Positions 33,105 to 41,140 of a DNA stretch of 48,029 bases are shown piece by piece (within the stretch, counting starts at the first letter, position 1; each line of letters starts with the position of its first letter). The position numbers were made by a program, and so were the translations under genes. The stretch comes from an uncultured Bacteroidales bacterium (lineage in GTDB: Bacteria; Bacteroidota; Bacteroidia; Bacteroidales; F082), in NCBI GenBank assembly GCA_947303055.1, contig CAMYXV010000006.1:1-48029 (forward strand), read 5' to 3'. The notes beneath the pieces were generated by a model. It worked only from the letters and a program-made list of their open reading frames with translations, was not told where the DNA came from and did not search any database.

Positions 33105-33557
33105 TTATTCCCGTCGCTTCGAGTCCATTATTATCGTCACAGGCCCATCGTTAAGCAGCTCCACGGCCATCATGGCACCGAATTCGCCGCTTAGCACTTC
33201 GCGACCTGAGATTTCTGCGAGGCGTTTCAAAAACAATTCATACAGCGGTATTGCTTGCTCAGGTCGAGCGGCACGGATGAAACTCGGGCGGTTGCCTTTT
33301 TTGGTCAAGGCGTGGAGTGTGAACTGGCTCACCACTAGGAATGAGCCTTCTACCTGGTTAATGTCTAAGTTCATCGAATCATTGCCGTCGTCGAAAATGC
33401 GGAGTTTGCTGAGTTTGGCGCAGAGCCAATCCACGTCTTCTTCGTTGTCGGCTTCCTCAATGCCGAGCAAAACCAACATACCAAGCCCGATTTCAGACTT
33501 CACCTTGCCGTCGATGGTGACAGATGCGTGGGTTACTCGTTGTGCTACAATTCTCAT
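33105..33557 (-). CDS. dtd: D-aminoacyl-tRNA deacylase
   Basis: Dtd removes D-amino acids and glycine from mischarged tRNAs in the cytoplasm. The 150-residue protein is full length, with the family start MRIVAQRVTHASVTIDGKV, the active-site block LVVSQFTLHA (SQFTL) and the cross-subunit motif ELLNDGPVTIIMDS (NDGPVT here). GNRPSFIRAARPEQA is also typical. It is separated from holA by 43 bases that hold a dispersed repeat; no promoter box was seen there, so read-through from amn-holA is likely. Confidence 0.95.
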   Translation of the reverse strand: MRIVAQRVTHASVTIDGKVKSEIGLGMLVLLGIEEADNEEDVDWLCAKLSKLRIFDDGNDSMNLDINQVEGSFLVVSQFTLHALTKKGNRPSFIRAARPEQAIPLYELFLKRLAEISGREVLSGEFGAMMAVELLNDGPVTIIMDSKRRE

Positions 33558-33571
33558 AATTATGATAGACG

Positions 33572-33595
33572 GGCCCTTCGACAGGCTCAGGGACC
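33572..33595 (+). repeat. Dispersed 24-bp repeat, copy 3
   Basis: The core cccttcgacaggctcaggga lies between holA and dtd. It matches copy 1 (4707-4730, opposite strand) at 23 of 24 positions. The arms ccct/aggg can form a short hairpin. Confidence 0.75.
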
Positions 33596-33600
33596 CTAAA

Positions 33601-34599
33601 TTAATGCATTAATTTGAAAATCATCTCTCTATACAAATCCTTCTCACTCACCTCACCGCTCTCGTAGCCCTTCGACTTCAAATCGAACTCACGAAGGATG
33701 GAGATGCAGCGAATGCAAGTGCCAGGCGGATAATTGCGAGCAGCCAGTTGGTAGTCTTTCACGAAAAACGGATTCACACCCAACATACTCGCCAAAGCCC
33801 CTTGCGACTTGTCGGTGGCAAAATGCAACTTCAGGATCTTGGAGAAATAGCCATACAGCGTTATCGCCGTGACCAACAGCGGATTATCCTTCCCATTATC
33901 GCCAAAATAGTTCACGATACGGTTGGCTTTCAGCACATCACGGTTGCCTATGGCATTCTGCAATTCGAAGACATTGTAATCCTTCGAGATGCCGATATTG
34001 CGCTCCACATCCGCATCGTCGATGCTCTTGTTTTTGGGCAAGGCAATGGTGAGTTTTTTCAATTCGTTGGCGATTTTATGGAGGTCAGTGCCGAGGAAAT
34101 CGGCCAACATCTGCGTGGCCTTGGGCGTGATGGAATAGCCATCGGCTTTCAGATAATTCTGAATCCAACCAGGGATATTGCTGTCGTACAGCTTCTTCGA
34201 CTCGAACCACACACCCAGCTTGTCAATTTTCTTGGCTAATGTCTTGCGCTTGTCGAACTTCTTGTATTTGTAAGCGAAAACAAGAAGCGTAGTCTCGGGA
34301 ATAGTTTCGAGATAAGCCTCAAATTTCTCCAAGTCTTTCACGTCCTGGGCCTCTTTGACAATGACCACCATGCGCTCGCCCATCATCGGGAAACTGCGGG
34401 CGTGGTTGGCGATGGTCTCTACATCCACGTCACGGCCATAGAGCACAATTTGGTTGAAGGCGCGGTCGGCCTCATCCAAGGCTTCGTTCTCGATGGTGTC
34501 CGAAATCATATCGATGAAATAAGGCTCCTCGCCCGTCAGGAAATAAATGGGCGCGAAGTTCTTTTTGTGGATGTCGGAGAGAATCTGGTCGTAAGTCAT
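33601..34599 (-). CDS. holA: DNA polymerase III delta subunit
   Basis: HolA opens the sliding clamp as part of the clamp loader in DNA replication. The 332-residue protein fits the family: PIYFLTGEEPYFIDMISDTI near the N-terminus, ARSFPMMGERMVVIVKEAQD, LVFAYKYKKFDKRKTLAKKI and LADFLGTDLHKIANELKKLT, then the helical C-terminal domain (FELQNAIGNRDVLKANRIVN; YPPGTCIRCISILREFDLKS). It overlaps the amn stop codon by one base (TGATG), so translation is probably coupled. Confidence 0.92.
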   Translation of the reverse strand: MTYDQILSDIHKKNFAPIYFLTGEEPYFIDMISDTIENEALDEADRAFNQIVLYGRDVDVETIANHARSFPMMGERMVVIVKEAQDVKDLEKFEAYLETIPETTLLVFAYKYKKFDKRKTLAKKIDKLGVWFESKKLYDSNIPGWIQNYLKADGYSITPKATQMLADFLGTDLHKIANELKKLTIALPKNKSIDDADVERNIGISKDYNVFELQNAIGNRDVLKANRIVNYFGDNGKDNPLLVTAITLYGYFSKILKLHFATDKSQGALASMLGVNPFFVKDYQLAARNYPPGTCIRCISILREFDLKSKGYESGEVSEKDLYREMIFKLMH

Positions 34600-35369
34600 C
34601 AGAACTTCAAGTGCTTGACGGTGATACCGTTATTAATGAGTTGCCTTAGTGAGTCGATGCCGATGCGGAGATGCTCGCCGACAAAGTTCTTGCTGACCAC
34701 CTTGTCACTTTCCTCGGTCTTGACACCTTCAGGCACCATGGGGTTGTCGGACACCAGCAGCAGCGCGCCCGTCGGGATTTCGTTGTGGAAGCCGACTGAG
34801 AAAATGGTTGCCGTTTCCATGTCGACGGCCATGCAGCGGATTTTGCGCAGGTAGTCCTTGAACTCTTCATCGTGCTCCCAAACGCGGCGGTTGGTGGTGT
34901 AGACCGTTCCCGTCCAGTAATCGCGGCCATAGTCACGGATGGTGGTGGAGATGGCTTTTTCGAGGCTGAATGCAGGCAACGCAGGCACCTCGGGTGGAAA
35001 GTAGTCGTTGGAGGTACCTTCGCCACGGATGGCGGCAATAGGCAAAATAAGGTCGCCAACTTTATTGATTTTCTTCACGCCACCGCATTTGCCAAGAAAC
35101 AGCACCGCCTTGGGCTTGACAGCACTCAGCAGGTCCATAATGGTAGCGGCATTGGCGCTGCCCATGCTGAAGTTGATGATGGTGATTTCGCCATCGGTGG
35201 CGCAAGGCATAGAGCGGTCACGCCCAACGACTTCAACACCTTGCCATTCGGCAAAGCGATCCACATAATTCTGAAAATTGGTCAGCAGGATATACTTTCC
35301 AAACTTCTCCAGCGGCAGGCCCGTATAGCGTGGCAGCCAGTTTTCAACTATTTCTTTTTTGGTTTTCAT
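34599..35369 (-). CDS. amn: AMP nucleosidase
   Basis: This cytoplasmic enzyme splits AMP into adenine and ribose-5-phosphate. The 256-residue protein is the short Bacteroidota form with only the phosphorylase-like domain: FSMGSANAATIMDLLSAVKP and VLFLGKCGGVKKINKVGDLI, the ribose/phosphate block AIRGEGTSNDYFPPEVPALP, and CMAVDMETATIFSVGFHNEI with the catalytic MET. A nearby ALLLVSDNPMVPEGVKTEES fits AMP nucleosidase rather than uridine phosphorylase. It heads the amn-holA-(dtd) transcript from the box at 35389-35396. Confidence 0.9.
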   Translation of the reverse strand: MKTKKEIVENWLPRYTGLPLEKFGKYILLTNFQNYVDRFAEWQGVEVVGRDRSMPCATDGEITIINFSMGSANAATIMDLLSAVKPKAVLFLGKCGGVKKINKVGDLILPIAAIRGEGTSNDYFPPEVPALPAFSLEKAISTTIRDYGRDYWTGTVYTTNRRVWEHDEEFKDYLRKIRCMAVDMETATIFSVGFHNEIPTGALLLVSDNPMVPEGVKTEESDKVVSKNFVGEHLRIGIDSLRQLINNGITVKHLKF

Positions 35370-35388
35370 TTTCTTTCAATTATTTGTG

Positions 35389-35396
35389 CAAAGGTA
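35389..35396 (-). promoter_or_regulatory. TAnnTTTG promoter box for amn-holA
   Basis: The box reads TACCTTTG on the minus strand, 19 bases before the amn ATG at 35369. Confidence 0.65.
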
Positions 35397-35417
35397 AGAA
35401 ATCTATTTGAATTGTTG

Positions 35418-35425
35418 TATCTTTG
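35418..35425 (+). promoter_or_regulatory. TAnnTTTG promoter box for the 25-residue-repeat protein
   Basis: TATCTTTG lies 30 bases before the ATG at 35456 and diverges from the amn box. Confidence 0.65.
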
Positions 35426-35455
35426 CTGCGAAATCAAAAGATTTAACGGAATTAA

Positions 35456-35857
35456 ATGACCCACTACCCCGTAAAAATACTGATGGCCTTCGGCTGCACT
35501 TTTGAGCCTGAGGGCGAAGAATTCTTCGAGTGGCTAATGCGCAACGGCTACCCCGAACTGGGCGCGCTGAGTCATACCATTCAAGGTGATACCAAGGCCA
35601 AGGACTGGTTGATGGAACATGGTTTCCCCCATTTGGCCGCTATCGACAGCGTCATTGACAAGGAAGCCAAAGCCGAAGAATGGCTACTGAAAAACCACTT
35701 TGAAGTCAATCTCGCCTTTGCAAAAGCCATCAACCGAGACGACGATGCTACCGATTGGCTGGAAAAAAACGAACTCCAAATTTTCATTGTGCTTGCTGAC
35801 AGAATTCGCAAATATCTGGATGACAAATATTTAAACTTCCATAAAATCCATTTTTAA
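35456..35857 (+). CDS. Unknown protein made of four 25-residue repeats
   Basis: I do not recognise this 133-residue cytoplasmic protein. After a 22-residue start, residues 23-122 divide into four units of exactly 25 residues without gaps: FFEWLMRNGYPELGALSHTI..., AKDWLMEHGFPHLAAIDSVI..., AEEWLLKNHFEVNLAFAKAI... and ATDWLEKNELQIFIVLADRI.... Each has an invariant Trp-Leu at unit positions 4-5 and hydrophobic positions typical of a helix pair. An 11-residue tail closes the protein. This suggests a small alpha-solenoid for protein contact. It has its own promoter box and diverges from amn. There is no signal peptide or membrane segment. Confidence 0.75.
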   Translation: MTHYPVKILMAFGCTFEPEGEEFFEWLMRNGYPELGALSHTIQGDTKAKDWLMEHGFPHLAAIDSVIDKEAKAEEWLLKNHFEVNLAFAKAINRDDDATDWLEKNELQIFIVLADRIRKYLDDKYLNFHKIHF

Positions 35858-35898
35858 TTTCAAACGAAATTTTTTGACCTACATAACGGAAAAAATCC

Positions 35899-35906
35899 TA
35901 ACTTTG
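35899..35906 (+). promoter_or_regulatory. TAnnTTTG promoter box for the 35951 operon
   Basis: TAACTTTG lies 44 bases before the ATG at 35951. Confidence 0.6.
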
Positions 35907-35950
35907 CCGCCAATCAGACATAGAATAATAATTAGAAAATTCATACAACA

Positions 35951-36592
35951 ATGAAAAAAGGATTATCAATTCTCATCAACATCCTGCTGTTTGCAGTTAT
36001 CGTGTTCTTAGCATGGCAAGTCGTGAAGAGCATTCAGGCTCCCATCAAGTTCAACACCGAGCAGAAAGCCCGTGAGACCAAAGTGGTCGAACGCCTCATC
36101 GACATCCGTAATGCCGAAGTGCTTTACAAAAATGCCAACAACAAGTACACGGCCGATTTTGACTCTTTGATTCAATTCTGCCAGACGGCTGAAATTCCGA
36201 TCGTGAAAATCGTTCCCGACCCGACCGACACCACCTTTACCCGTACCATCAACGACACTATCGGTTACGTAAAGGTGATGGACTCCCTCAAGAGTGGCCG
36301 CGACAATTTCAACATTAGCGACTTGAAATGGGTGCCTTTCAGCCAGCCTCAACAGAACTTCGAAATCGAAGCTGGAACCATCCAACGTAACGGTATCAAT
36401 ATCCCGGTCTTCGAAGTCCGCACGCCTTATGAGGTCTATCTGGCCAATCCGGGTGCTGCTTTCACCGAGAAAGAATGGAAACAGCGCGTTGACAACACCA
36501 AGGCCGAAAAGGAAAGCATCAACCGTTATGCCGGTCTGAAGGTCGGCTCGATGGAAGAAGCCACTACCGACGGTAACTGGGAGAAACTCTAA
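35951..36592 (+). CDS. Conserved membrane-anchored protein of unknown function
   Basis: This 213-residue protein has one N-terminal membrane helix (LSILINILLFAVIVFLAWQV) followed by a charged helix (NTEQKARETKVVERLIDIRN). ALYKNANNKYTADFDSLIQF, read here as VLYKNANNKYTADFDSLIQF, recalls the post-helix region of pilin-like or secretion pseudopilin proteins, though no prepilin cleavage site is seen. The rest is a periplasmic domain ending EEATTDGNWEKL. It is likely co-transcribed with the DUF3822 gene 13 bases downstream and with rsmD. Function unknown; I have the impression of a family common in Bacteroidota. Confidence 0.75.
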   Translation: MKKGLSILINILLFAVIVFLAWQVVKSIQAPIKFNTEQKARETKVVERLIDIRNAEVLYKNANNKYTADFDSLIQFCQTAEIPIVKIVPDPTDTTFTRTINDTIGYVKVMDSLKSGRDNFNISDLKWVPFSQPQQNFEIEAGTIQRNGINIPVFEVRTPYEVYLANPGAAFTEKEWKQRVDNTKAEKESINRYAGLKVGSMEEATTDGNWEKL

Positions 36593-36605
36593 ACCGTTAG
36601 GATGA

Positions 36606-37457
36606 ATGACGGCATCATTGAATCCTTATATCTCACAATTCGGTGAGACGTTTGATGCCGAGAAGTCATCGCAATACAGAATGGCCATCCAATGCACATT
36701 GGGTGGTCTTTCTTTTGCCCTTCTCGACACTGAAACCCAAGCTCTTGTCGGCTTGGAGTTTTACCAATCGGAACTGCTGACCGACAGTAACGACCTCGTC
36801 AGAACCTTGGAACGGGCTTTAGAGTCCAAAGGCTTGAACAACAAAGCCTTCCAATCGGTGACTTGTCTTATTGACAATCGCTTTTGCACTCTTGTTCCTG
36901 AACCCTTGTTCAACGAGGTCGACCAAGCCAAGTACCTTGACTTTGGTTTCCAACTCCCTGAAAGCTATACCATCGTGTCGGAACTATTGGCATCTATCCA
37001 ATGCCATATTGTCTTTGCTTATCCAAAAGCTTTGCAAGACAAGCTATTGGCCAAATGGAAAGACGCCAAAATCACCCATTCCAGCAGCGTCTTCATCAAC
37101 AGCGTGATGAAAAACGACCTTGAAACAGCTGCGTTTGTTCAAGTCCGCAACCGCGACTTTGATATGCTCATCAAGAAAGAAGGGAAGTTGTTCTTTTTCA
37201 ACAACTTCAAGTTCAACACCAAGGAAGACTTCGCTTATTTCCTGCTGTTTGCGATGGAGCAAAACGGCTGCTCGGGACAAGATATACCCGTTTGTTTTTC
37301 CGGCCTCATTCGTCCTGCCTCTGAGATTATCGACCTTTGCGGACGTTATGTGAAGGACATCCGTTTTGTAGAAGACCCACACTCTCTACACATAAACAAG
37401 GCTTTAGAAGAAGTGCCCTACCCATACTATTTCACCCATTACCAAGCACTAAAATGA
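36606..37457 (+). CDS. DUF3822-type protein
   Basis: This 283-residue protein looks like the Bacteroidota family DUF3822. It has an actin-like, ASKHA-type pattern: YRMAIQCTLGGLSFALLDTE at the front, FCTLVPEPLFNEVDQAKYLD, TAAFVQVRNRDFDMLIKKEG in the second half, and VCFSGLIRPASEIIDLCGRY near the end. Such proteins are often found directly upstream of rsmD, as here (ATGA overlap at 37454-37457). No enzymatic residues can be named with confidence. No signal peptide is seen. Confidence 0.78.
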   Translation: MTASLNPYISQFGETFDAEKSSQYRMAIQCTLGGLSFALLDTETQALVGLEFYQSELLTDSNDLVRTLERALESKGLNNKAFQSVTCLIDNRFCTLVPEPLFNEVDQAKYLDFGFQLPESYTIVSELLASIQCHIVFAYPKALQDKLLAKWKDAKITHSSSVFINSVMKNDLETAAFVQVRNRDFDMLIKKEGKLFFFNNFKFNTKEDFAYFLLFAMEQNGCSGQDIPVCFSGLIRPASEIIDLCGRYVKDIRFVEDPHSLHINKALEEVPYPYYFTHYQALK

Positions 37458-38011
37458 GAATCATCAGAGGAAGATACCAACGGCGGCAAATCATGGCTCC
37501 TACCAACCTGCCCGTGCGTCCCACCACCGACATGGCCAAGGAAAGCCTGTTCAATATCATCGAGAACCATTTCGATTTTGAGGAGACCGAGGCTATGGAT
37601 TTATTTGCAGGCACAGGCAATATCTCCTACGAATTAGTGTCGAGAGGTTGCCCGAAAGTCGTTTCCGTCGACCAAGACTTCGGTTGCGTGAAATTTATCC
37701 GTGAAACTGCCAACAAGCTTGACATGAAAGAGTTACTCGTCGTCCGTTCCGATGTGTTCCGTTTCCTCGAAAAGCATAAGATGCAGTACAACCTCATTTT
37801 TGCCGACCCGCCTTACGATTGCGAACATTACCAAACTTTGGTCAACCTCATATTCGAGCACAACCTGTTGCGCGAAGGCGGCATGTTCGTCTTGGAGCAC
37901 GACAAATACCAAAACTTTGAAGAGCATCCCCACTTCATGGAGCAAAGGCATTACGGCAAAGTGAATTTCACTTTCTTTGCCCAAACCATCGAGGAAGAAG
38001 AAACGGAATAG
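37454..38011 (+). CDS. rsmD: 16S rRNA (guanine966-N2)-methyltransferase RsmD
   Basis: RsmD uses SAM to methylate G966 of 16S rRNA. The 185-residue protein begins MRIIRGRYQRRQIMAP; the frame is open to 37337, but that start lies deep in the upstream gene. Family motifs are complete: RPTTDMAKESLFNIIEN, AMDLFAGTGNISYELVSRG (SAM site, DLFAGTG), VVSVDQDFGCVKFIRE, and NLIFADPPYDCEHY with the catalytic DPPY. It overlaps DUF3822 by ATGA and converges on the acyltransferase gene with 7 bases between stops. Confidence 0.95.
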   Translation: MRIIRGRYQRRQIMAPTNLPVRPTTDMAKESLFNIIENHFDFEETEAMDLFAGTGNISYELVSRGCPKVVSVDQDFGCVKFIRETANKLDMKELLVVRSDVFRFLEKHKMQYNLIFADPPYDCEHYQTLVNLIFEHNLLREGGMFVLEHDKYQNFEEHPHFMEQRHYGKVNFTFFAQTIEEEETE

Positions 38012-38018
38012 TTACACC

Positions 38019-39809
38019 TTATTTAATATACCCAAAACGTTTTCTGACGATTTCCTTCTCTTCATCGCTGCTGTCGCGGAAAAGCGGCATGACTTCGTCC
38101 TCAGGAAAATCGGTGAAAGTCAGGAAAAGAAGTGAATCCAAGGTGTCGTTGAAGTCAGGATCGACATTGAAACAGAGGAACTTGGCATTCAGTTTCAGGT
38201 ATTTCTTGTATAAAGTAGGCAGTCGGTACTCACCATTGCTGAGACGGAACAGGAACTTGTCGAACTTGTCGACGCCGTTCATATTGTTTTTCAGCAACAC
38301 ATCCGAATCCACCTTCAGATAATCGGGAACAAAAGGCGTCTTGGGCGTCACCTTGTCCTTCAATTCGTCTTCGACAGCATGATTTTCGGAAACAAATCGT
38401 GCAATCAGACTGAGGTAGAATTTCGGATACCACGAACTGATACTCACAGGGCCGATGAAATGGTTGATTTCGGGGTAACGCACCACCACATCAGAGAGGC
38501 CGCGCAGTAACAACATCAGAGGCAGCACCTCCTTTTGATACTCAAGGGAAACAAAAGAACGGCCCAGTTCTATCGTATGGCTCAGTTTGTCGGAAAACGA
38601 CTCATCGATATTCACTAAAGTACTGACATAGAAGCCTTTGATACCGAATTTGGGGACAATCTCACTGCCAATGCCAAGTCGATAGCAACCCGCTATCTTT
38701 TGTTTGACCTTGTCCCAAAGAATCATCTGCTTGAAATGCTTGTCAAACTCATCCTGGTCAAGGCTCTTGCCTGTGCCTTCGCCAATGGCGCGGAACGTCT
38801 CTTCGCGCAGACGAGCAATCTCATGCATCAAGTTCGGAATATCCTCATAATCTGCCAGATAGCAGTCATAATCAGAGGCCGAATACAAGAAGGATTTCTC
38901 ACGGATGGCATCCAATTCCGCCAACATGAGCGACAAATCCGCAGGAGCGTCAATCTCGTCCTGCTTCACCTCCTTTTTCTCAACTGGCTTTGCGGGAATA
39001 TTGGCTTCAAGGGCATACGAACGGCTACGTAGATAGGCCGCCAAATCGGCAGGTTTCTCGTAGAGAGCAACCTCAGCTGGCAGAATCGGTTTGCCAATTT
39101 GAAGGTTGAAGCATTGGTCATGTTTGTTGATTAACTCCTTCGTCAAACGAGCCGTGCCCAACATAGGATGGATCTTGTCGACCAGGTAAAACCACTTAGA
39201 ATTGCGGCCCTCCCAAAACACAGGAATCACGGGGACATTTGCGTTCTTGATGATTCGAGCTATGGAAGTAGACCAGGGCAAGTCTTCAGGATAATCGTGG
39301 CCATGGTAACGAGAAACCTCACCAGCAGGAAACACGCCCAAGCCATTACCCTCCGCAATATGCTGAATGGCACCTTTAATGCCGCCCACGCTACTCTTCC
39401 ATTCGGGGTTTTTCTCGAACGGGTTGACGGCAAAGAAACATTCCTTTAGGTTAGGGATATGCGAAAGAATAAAGTTTGCCATAACCTTAAAATCGGGACG
39501 TACCTTGGCGATGGCACTCAACAGCATCACGCCCTCGATGCCACCAAAGGGATGGTTACTCACCACTATAAAACCACCTTCCTTAGGGATGTTTTCCAAC
39601 TGTTCCGGACTGACATCAATAGTGATGTTCATGTTTTGGAGCAGATGGTCGGCAAATTCACGGCCTTGATAATCAGCGGCTCCGTCGAACAAACGGTTGA
39701 TTTTGCCCAAACGGAGGTATCCATAAGCCAATCCTGCGACACAAGTGCCGAAGAAGCCTTTCAGGCCAAGTGCATTCTTGAGATCCGAATTGGTTACTAC
39801 TTTTCGCAT
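38019..39809 (-). CDS. Fused PlsC-like/GNAT acyltransferase (OlsF-like aminolipid synthase)
   Basis: This 596-residue fusion starts at MRKVVTNSDLKNALGLKG; the longer frame to 39866 runs through the promoter box and is rejected. The N-terminal half (~60-290) is a PlsC-like O-acyltransferase with VVSNHPFGGIEGVMLL in place of NHX4D and a later VFPAGEVSRYHG (the FPEG-like block). The C-terminal half (~330-590) is a hemolysin-type GNAT N-acyltransferase (IARLREETFRAIGEGTGKSL; QMILWDKVKQKIAGCYRLGI; RSFVSLEYQKEVLPLMLLLR). The same order occurs in OlsF, which makes ornithine lipids. In Bacteroides, separate GlsB and GlsA make glycine lipids, so either product is possible here. Confidence 0.83.
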   Translation of the reverse strand: MRKVVTNSDLKNALGLKGFFGTCVAGLAYGYLRLGKINRLFDGAADYQGREFADHLLQNMNITIDVSPEQLENIPKEGGFIVVSNHPFGGIEGVMLLSAIAKVRPDFKVMANFILSHIPNLKECFFAVNPFEKNPEWKSSVGGIKGAIQHIAEGNGLGVFPAGEVSRYHGHDYPEDLPWSTSIARIIKNANVPVIPVFWEGRNSKWFYLVDKIHPMLGTARLTKELINKHDQCFNLQIGKPILPAEVALYEKPADLAAYLRSRSYALEANIPAKPVEKKEVKQDEIDAPADLSLMLAELDAIREKSFLYSASDYDCYLADYEDIPNLMHEIARLREETFRAIGEGTGKSLDQDEFDKHFKQMILWDKVKQKIAGCYRLGIGSEIVPKFGIKGFYVSTLVNIDESFSDKLSHTIELGRSFVSLEYQKEVLPLMLLLRGLSDVVVRYPEINHFIGPVSISSWYPKFYLSLIARFVSENHAVEDELKDKVTPKTPFVPDYLKVDSDVLLKNNMNGVDKFDKFLFRLSNGEYRLPTLYKKYLKLNAKFLCFNVDPDFNDTLDSLLFLTFTDFPEDEVMPLFRDSSDEEKEIVRKRFGYIK

Positions 39810-39845
39810 GGTGATTGAGACTATCAAAGTATAGGTTTCAAACGG

Positions 39846-39853
39846 CAAAGATA
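39846..39853 (-). promoter_or_regulatory. TAnnTTTG promoter box for the fused acyltransferase
   Basis: The box reads TATCTTTG on the minus strand, 36 bases before the ATG at 39809, which settles the start. Confidence 0.65.
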
Positions 39854-39927
39854 AGGATTTTATCAATTAAAACACATTTTTTACGACAAAAACAAACCGA
39901 CGGCCTTTCAACCCAACCAGAAAAACG

Positions 39928-39935
39928 TATTTTTG
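39928..39935 (+). promoter_or_regulatory. TAnnTTTG promoter box for the pseudouridine synthase
   Basis: TATTTTTG lies 28 bases before the ATG at 39964. Confidence 0.6.
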
Positions 39936-39963
39936 CCCTTGATTTTCTTTGCAATAAAGTGCT

Positions 39964-40509
39964 ATGGTTATTCTTTTCAACAAGCCTTTTGGTGTACTCA
40001 GCCAGTTCACTCCCGAGGCCGGACATCGTGCCCTCGATGAATTCGGTTTCCCGCCTAATGTGTATGCCGCAGGCCGCCTTGACCACGACAGCGAGGGTGC
40101 CTTGCTCCTCACCGACAATGGTCCGCTCATCAAGAAACTGCTTGACCCGAAATTTGAGCATCCACGCACCTATTTGGCACAAGTGGACGGACAAATCACG
40201 CAAGAGGCCGTCTATCAGTTGAAAAGAGGTGTGACCATCAAAGGCTATCGCACCAAGCCTTGTCAAGCGGAAATCGTCAGTCCGCCTGAAAACCTTTGGG
40301 AGCGGGTGCCGCCTATCCGTTACCGCGCCAACATCCCGACCAGTTGGGTGCGCCTCACCCTCATCGAAGGCAAGAACCGGCAGGTTCGCCACATGACTGC
40401 CGCTGTGGGGTTTCCCACGTTGCGTCTTATCCGCGTCCAAATTGGCAACATCGTATTGGCCGACTTACAACCTGGCGAGTGGAGGGTTGTGAACGAAAAG
40501 GTGATTTAA
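39964..40509 (+). CDS. rluE: RsuA/RluE-family pseudouridine synthase
   Basis: This cytoplasmic enzyme turns a uridine of rRNA into pseudouridine. The 181-residue protein lacks the N-terminal S4 domain, like RluE, which acts on 23S U2457. Family motifs are ILFNKPFGVLSQFT, the catalytic block VYAAGRLDHDSEGALLLTD with Asp in RLD, HPRTYLAQVDGQIT and TLIEGKNRQVRHMTAAVGFP. The symbol follows the domain layout; RluB/F relatives carry an S4 domain. It converges on the following gene with 4 bases between stops. Confidence 0.88.
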   Translation: MVILFNKPFGVLSQFTPEAGHRALDEFGFPPNVYAAGRLDHDSEGALLLTDNGPLIKKLLDPKFEHPRTYLAQVDGQITQEAVYQLKRGVTIKGYRTKPCQAEIVSPPENLWERVPPIRYRANIPTSWVRLTLIEGKNRQVRHMTAAVGFPTLRLIRVQIGNIVLADLQPGEWRVVNEKVI

Positions 40510-40513
40510 ACTA

Positions 40514-41068
40514 TTAAGCCAAATTCTCGGTAGGATAACCAGACTCATTCCAAGCAATACTGTAATGCTTGCCGAAGTACTTTTTGGCATGACTGTTAGC
40601 CCTGAGTTCCGTCCAAAAACCGTTATGGTCGCCTTTGCCAAGGGCACTCACCAAACTGGGCAGCCCGATGAGAGGCAGATAGAACCAACCAAAAAGTTGG
40701 CTATCAGCTGTATGTCCAAACTCGTGCATACAGATTTGATTGCCGAGGATATACGCCTCTCCTTCGCCATGCATCCATGGACCAGCCCACAGGTCGACGA
40801 AAGTACCCAACGATACGCCCATACCATAGCCACATCCCAATTTCGTCGCGAAGGTGATGCCGCCTAAGGTATCGACGCGGTCGACCTGACCAGCCAAAGC
40901 CCTTCCTACAGAATAAAGCCATCCCACAAGGGTCTGCGGTAGTTCCCAAGTGAACCTTGAAAGGACTTGCCACACGCGGCCCAGTGGCGAACGATTATTG
41001 TCGGTCAGGAAGAGGCCTCGGGTGAGTTGGGCGATAAGGCGAAGGCGATGGAAAAAGGATGTTTGCAT
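40514..41068 (-). CDS. Small membrane-associated protein with HEFGH zinc-site motif
   Basis: This 184-residue protein carries CMHEFGHTADSQLFGWFYLP, an HExxH motif of zinc metallopeptidases, followed by a hydrophobic stretch (FGWFYLPLIGLPSLVSALGK). A possible third ligand is Glu in FWTELRANSHAKKYFGKHY. The front contains other hydrophobic segments (WELPQTLVGWLYSVGRALAG) and a Gly-rich region. I know of no named family with certainty; it could be a membrane protease or a non-catalytic relative. There is a promoter box at 41074-41081. No signal peptide of the usual type is seen. Confidence 0.68.
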   Translation of the reverse strand: MQTSFFHRLRLIAQLTRGLFLTDNNRSPLGRVWQVLSRFTWELPQTLVGWLYSVGRALAGQVDRVDTLGGITFATKLGCGYGMGVSLGTFVDLWAGPWMHGEGEAYILGNQICMHEFGHTADSQLFGWFYLPLIGLPSLVSALGKGDHNGFWTELRANSHAKKYFGKHYSIAWNESGYPTENLA

Positions 41069-41073
41069 AAATA

Positions 41074-41081
41074 CAAAAATA
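41074..41081 (-). promoter_or_regulatory. TAnnTTTG promoter box for the HEFGH protein
   Basis: The box reads TATTTTTG on the minus strand and lies only 5 bases before the ATG at 41068, so a leaderless transcript is possible, as for hemW. Confidence 0.5.
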
Positions 41082-41140
41082 CATCATTTTTTGCAAATAA
41101 TTATAGATTTTGCCAAAAATTTGACAACAAAAACATCAAG

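Noticed and set aside
39810-39866. An earlier start for the fused acyltransferase
   Set aside because: The promoter box at 39846-39853 lies inside the extension.
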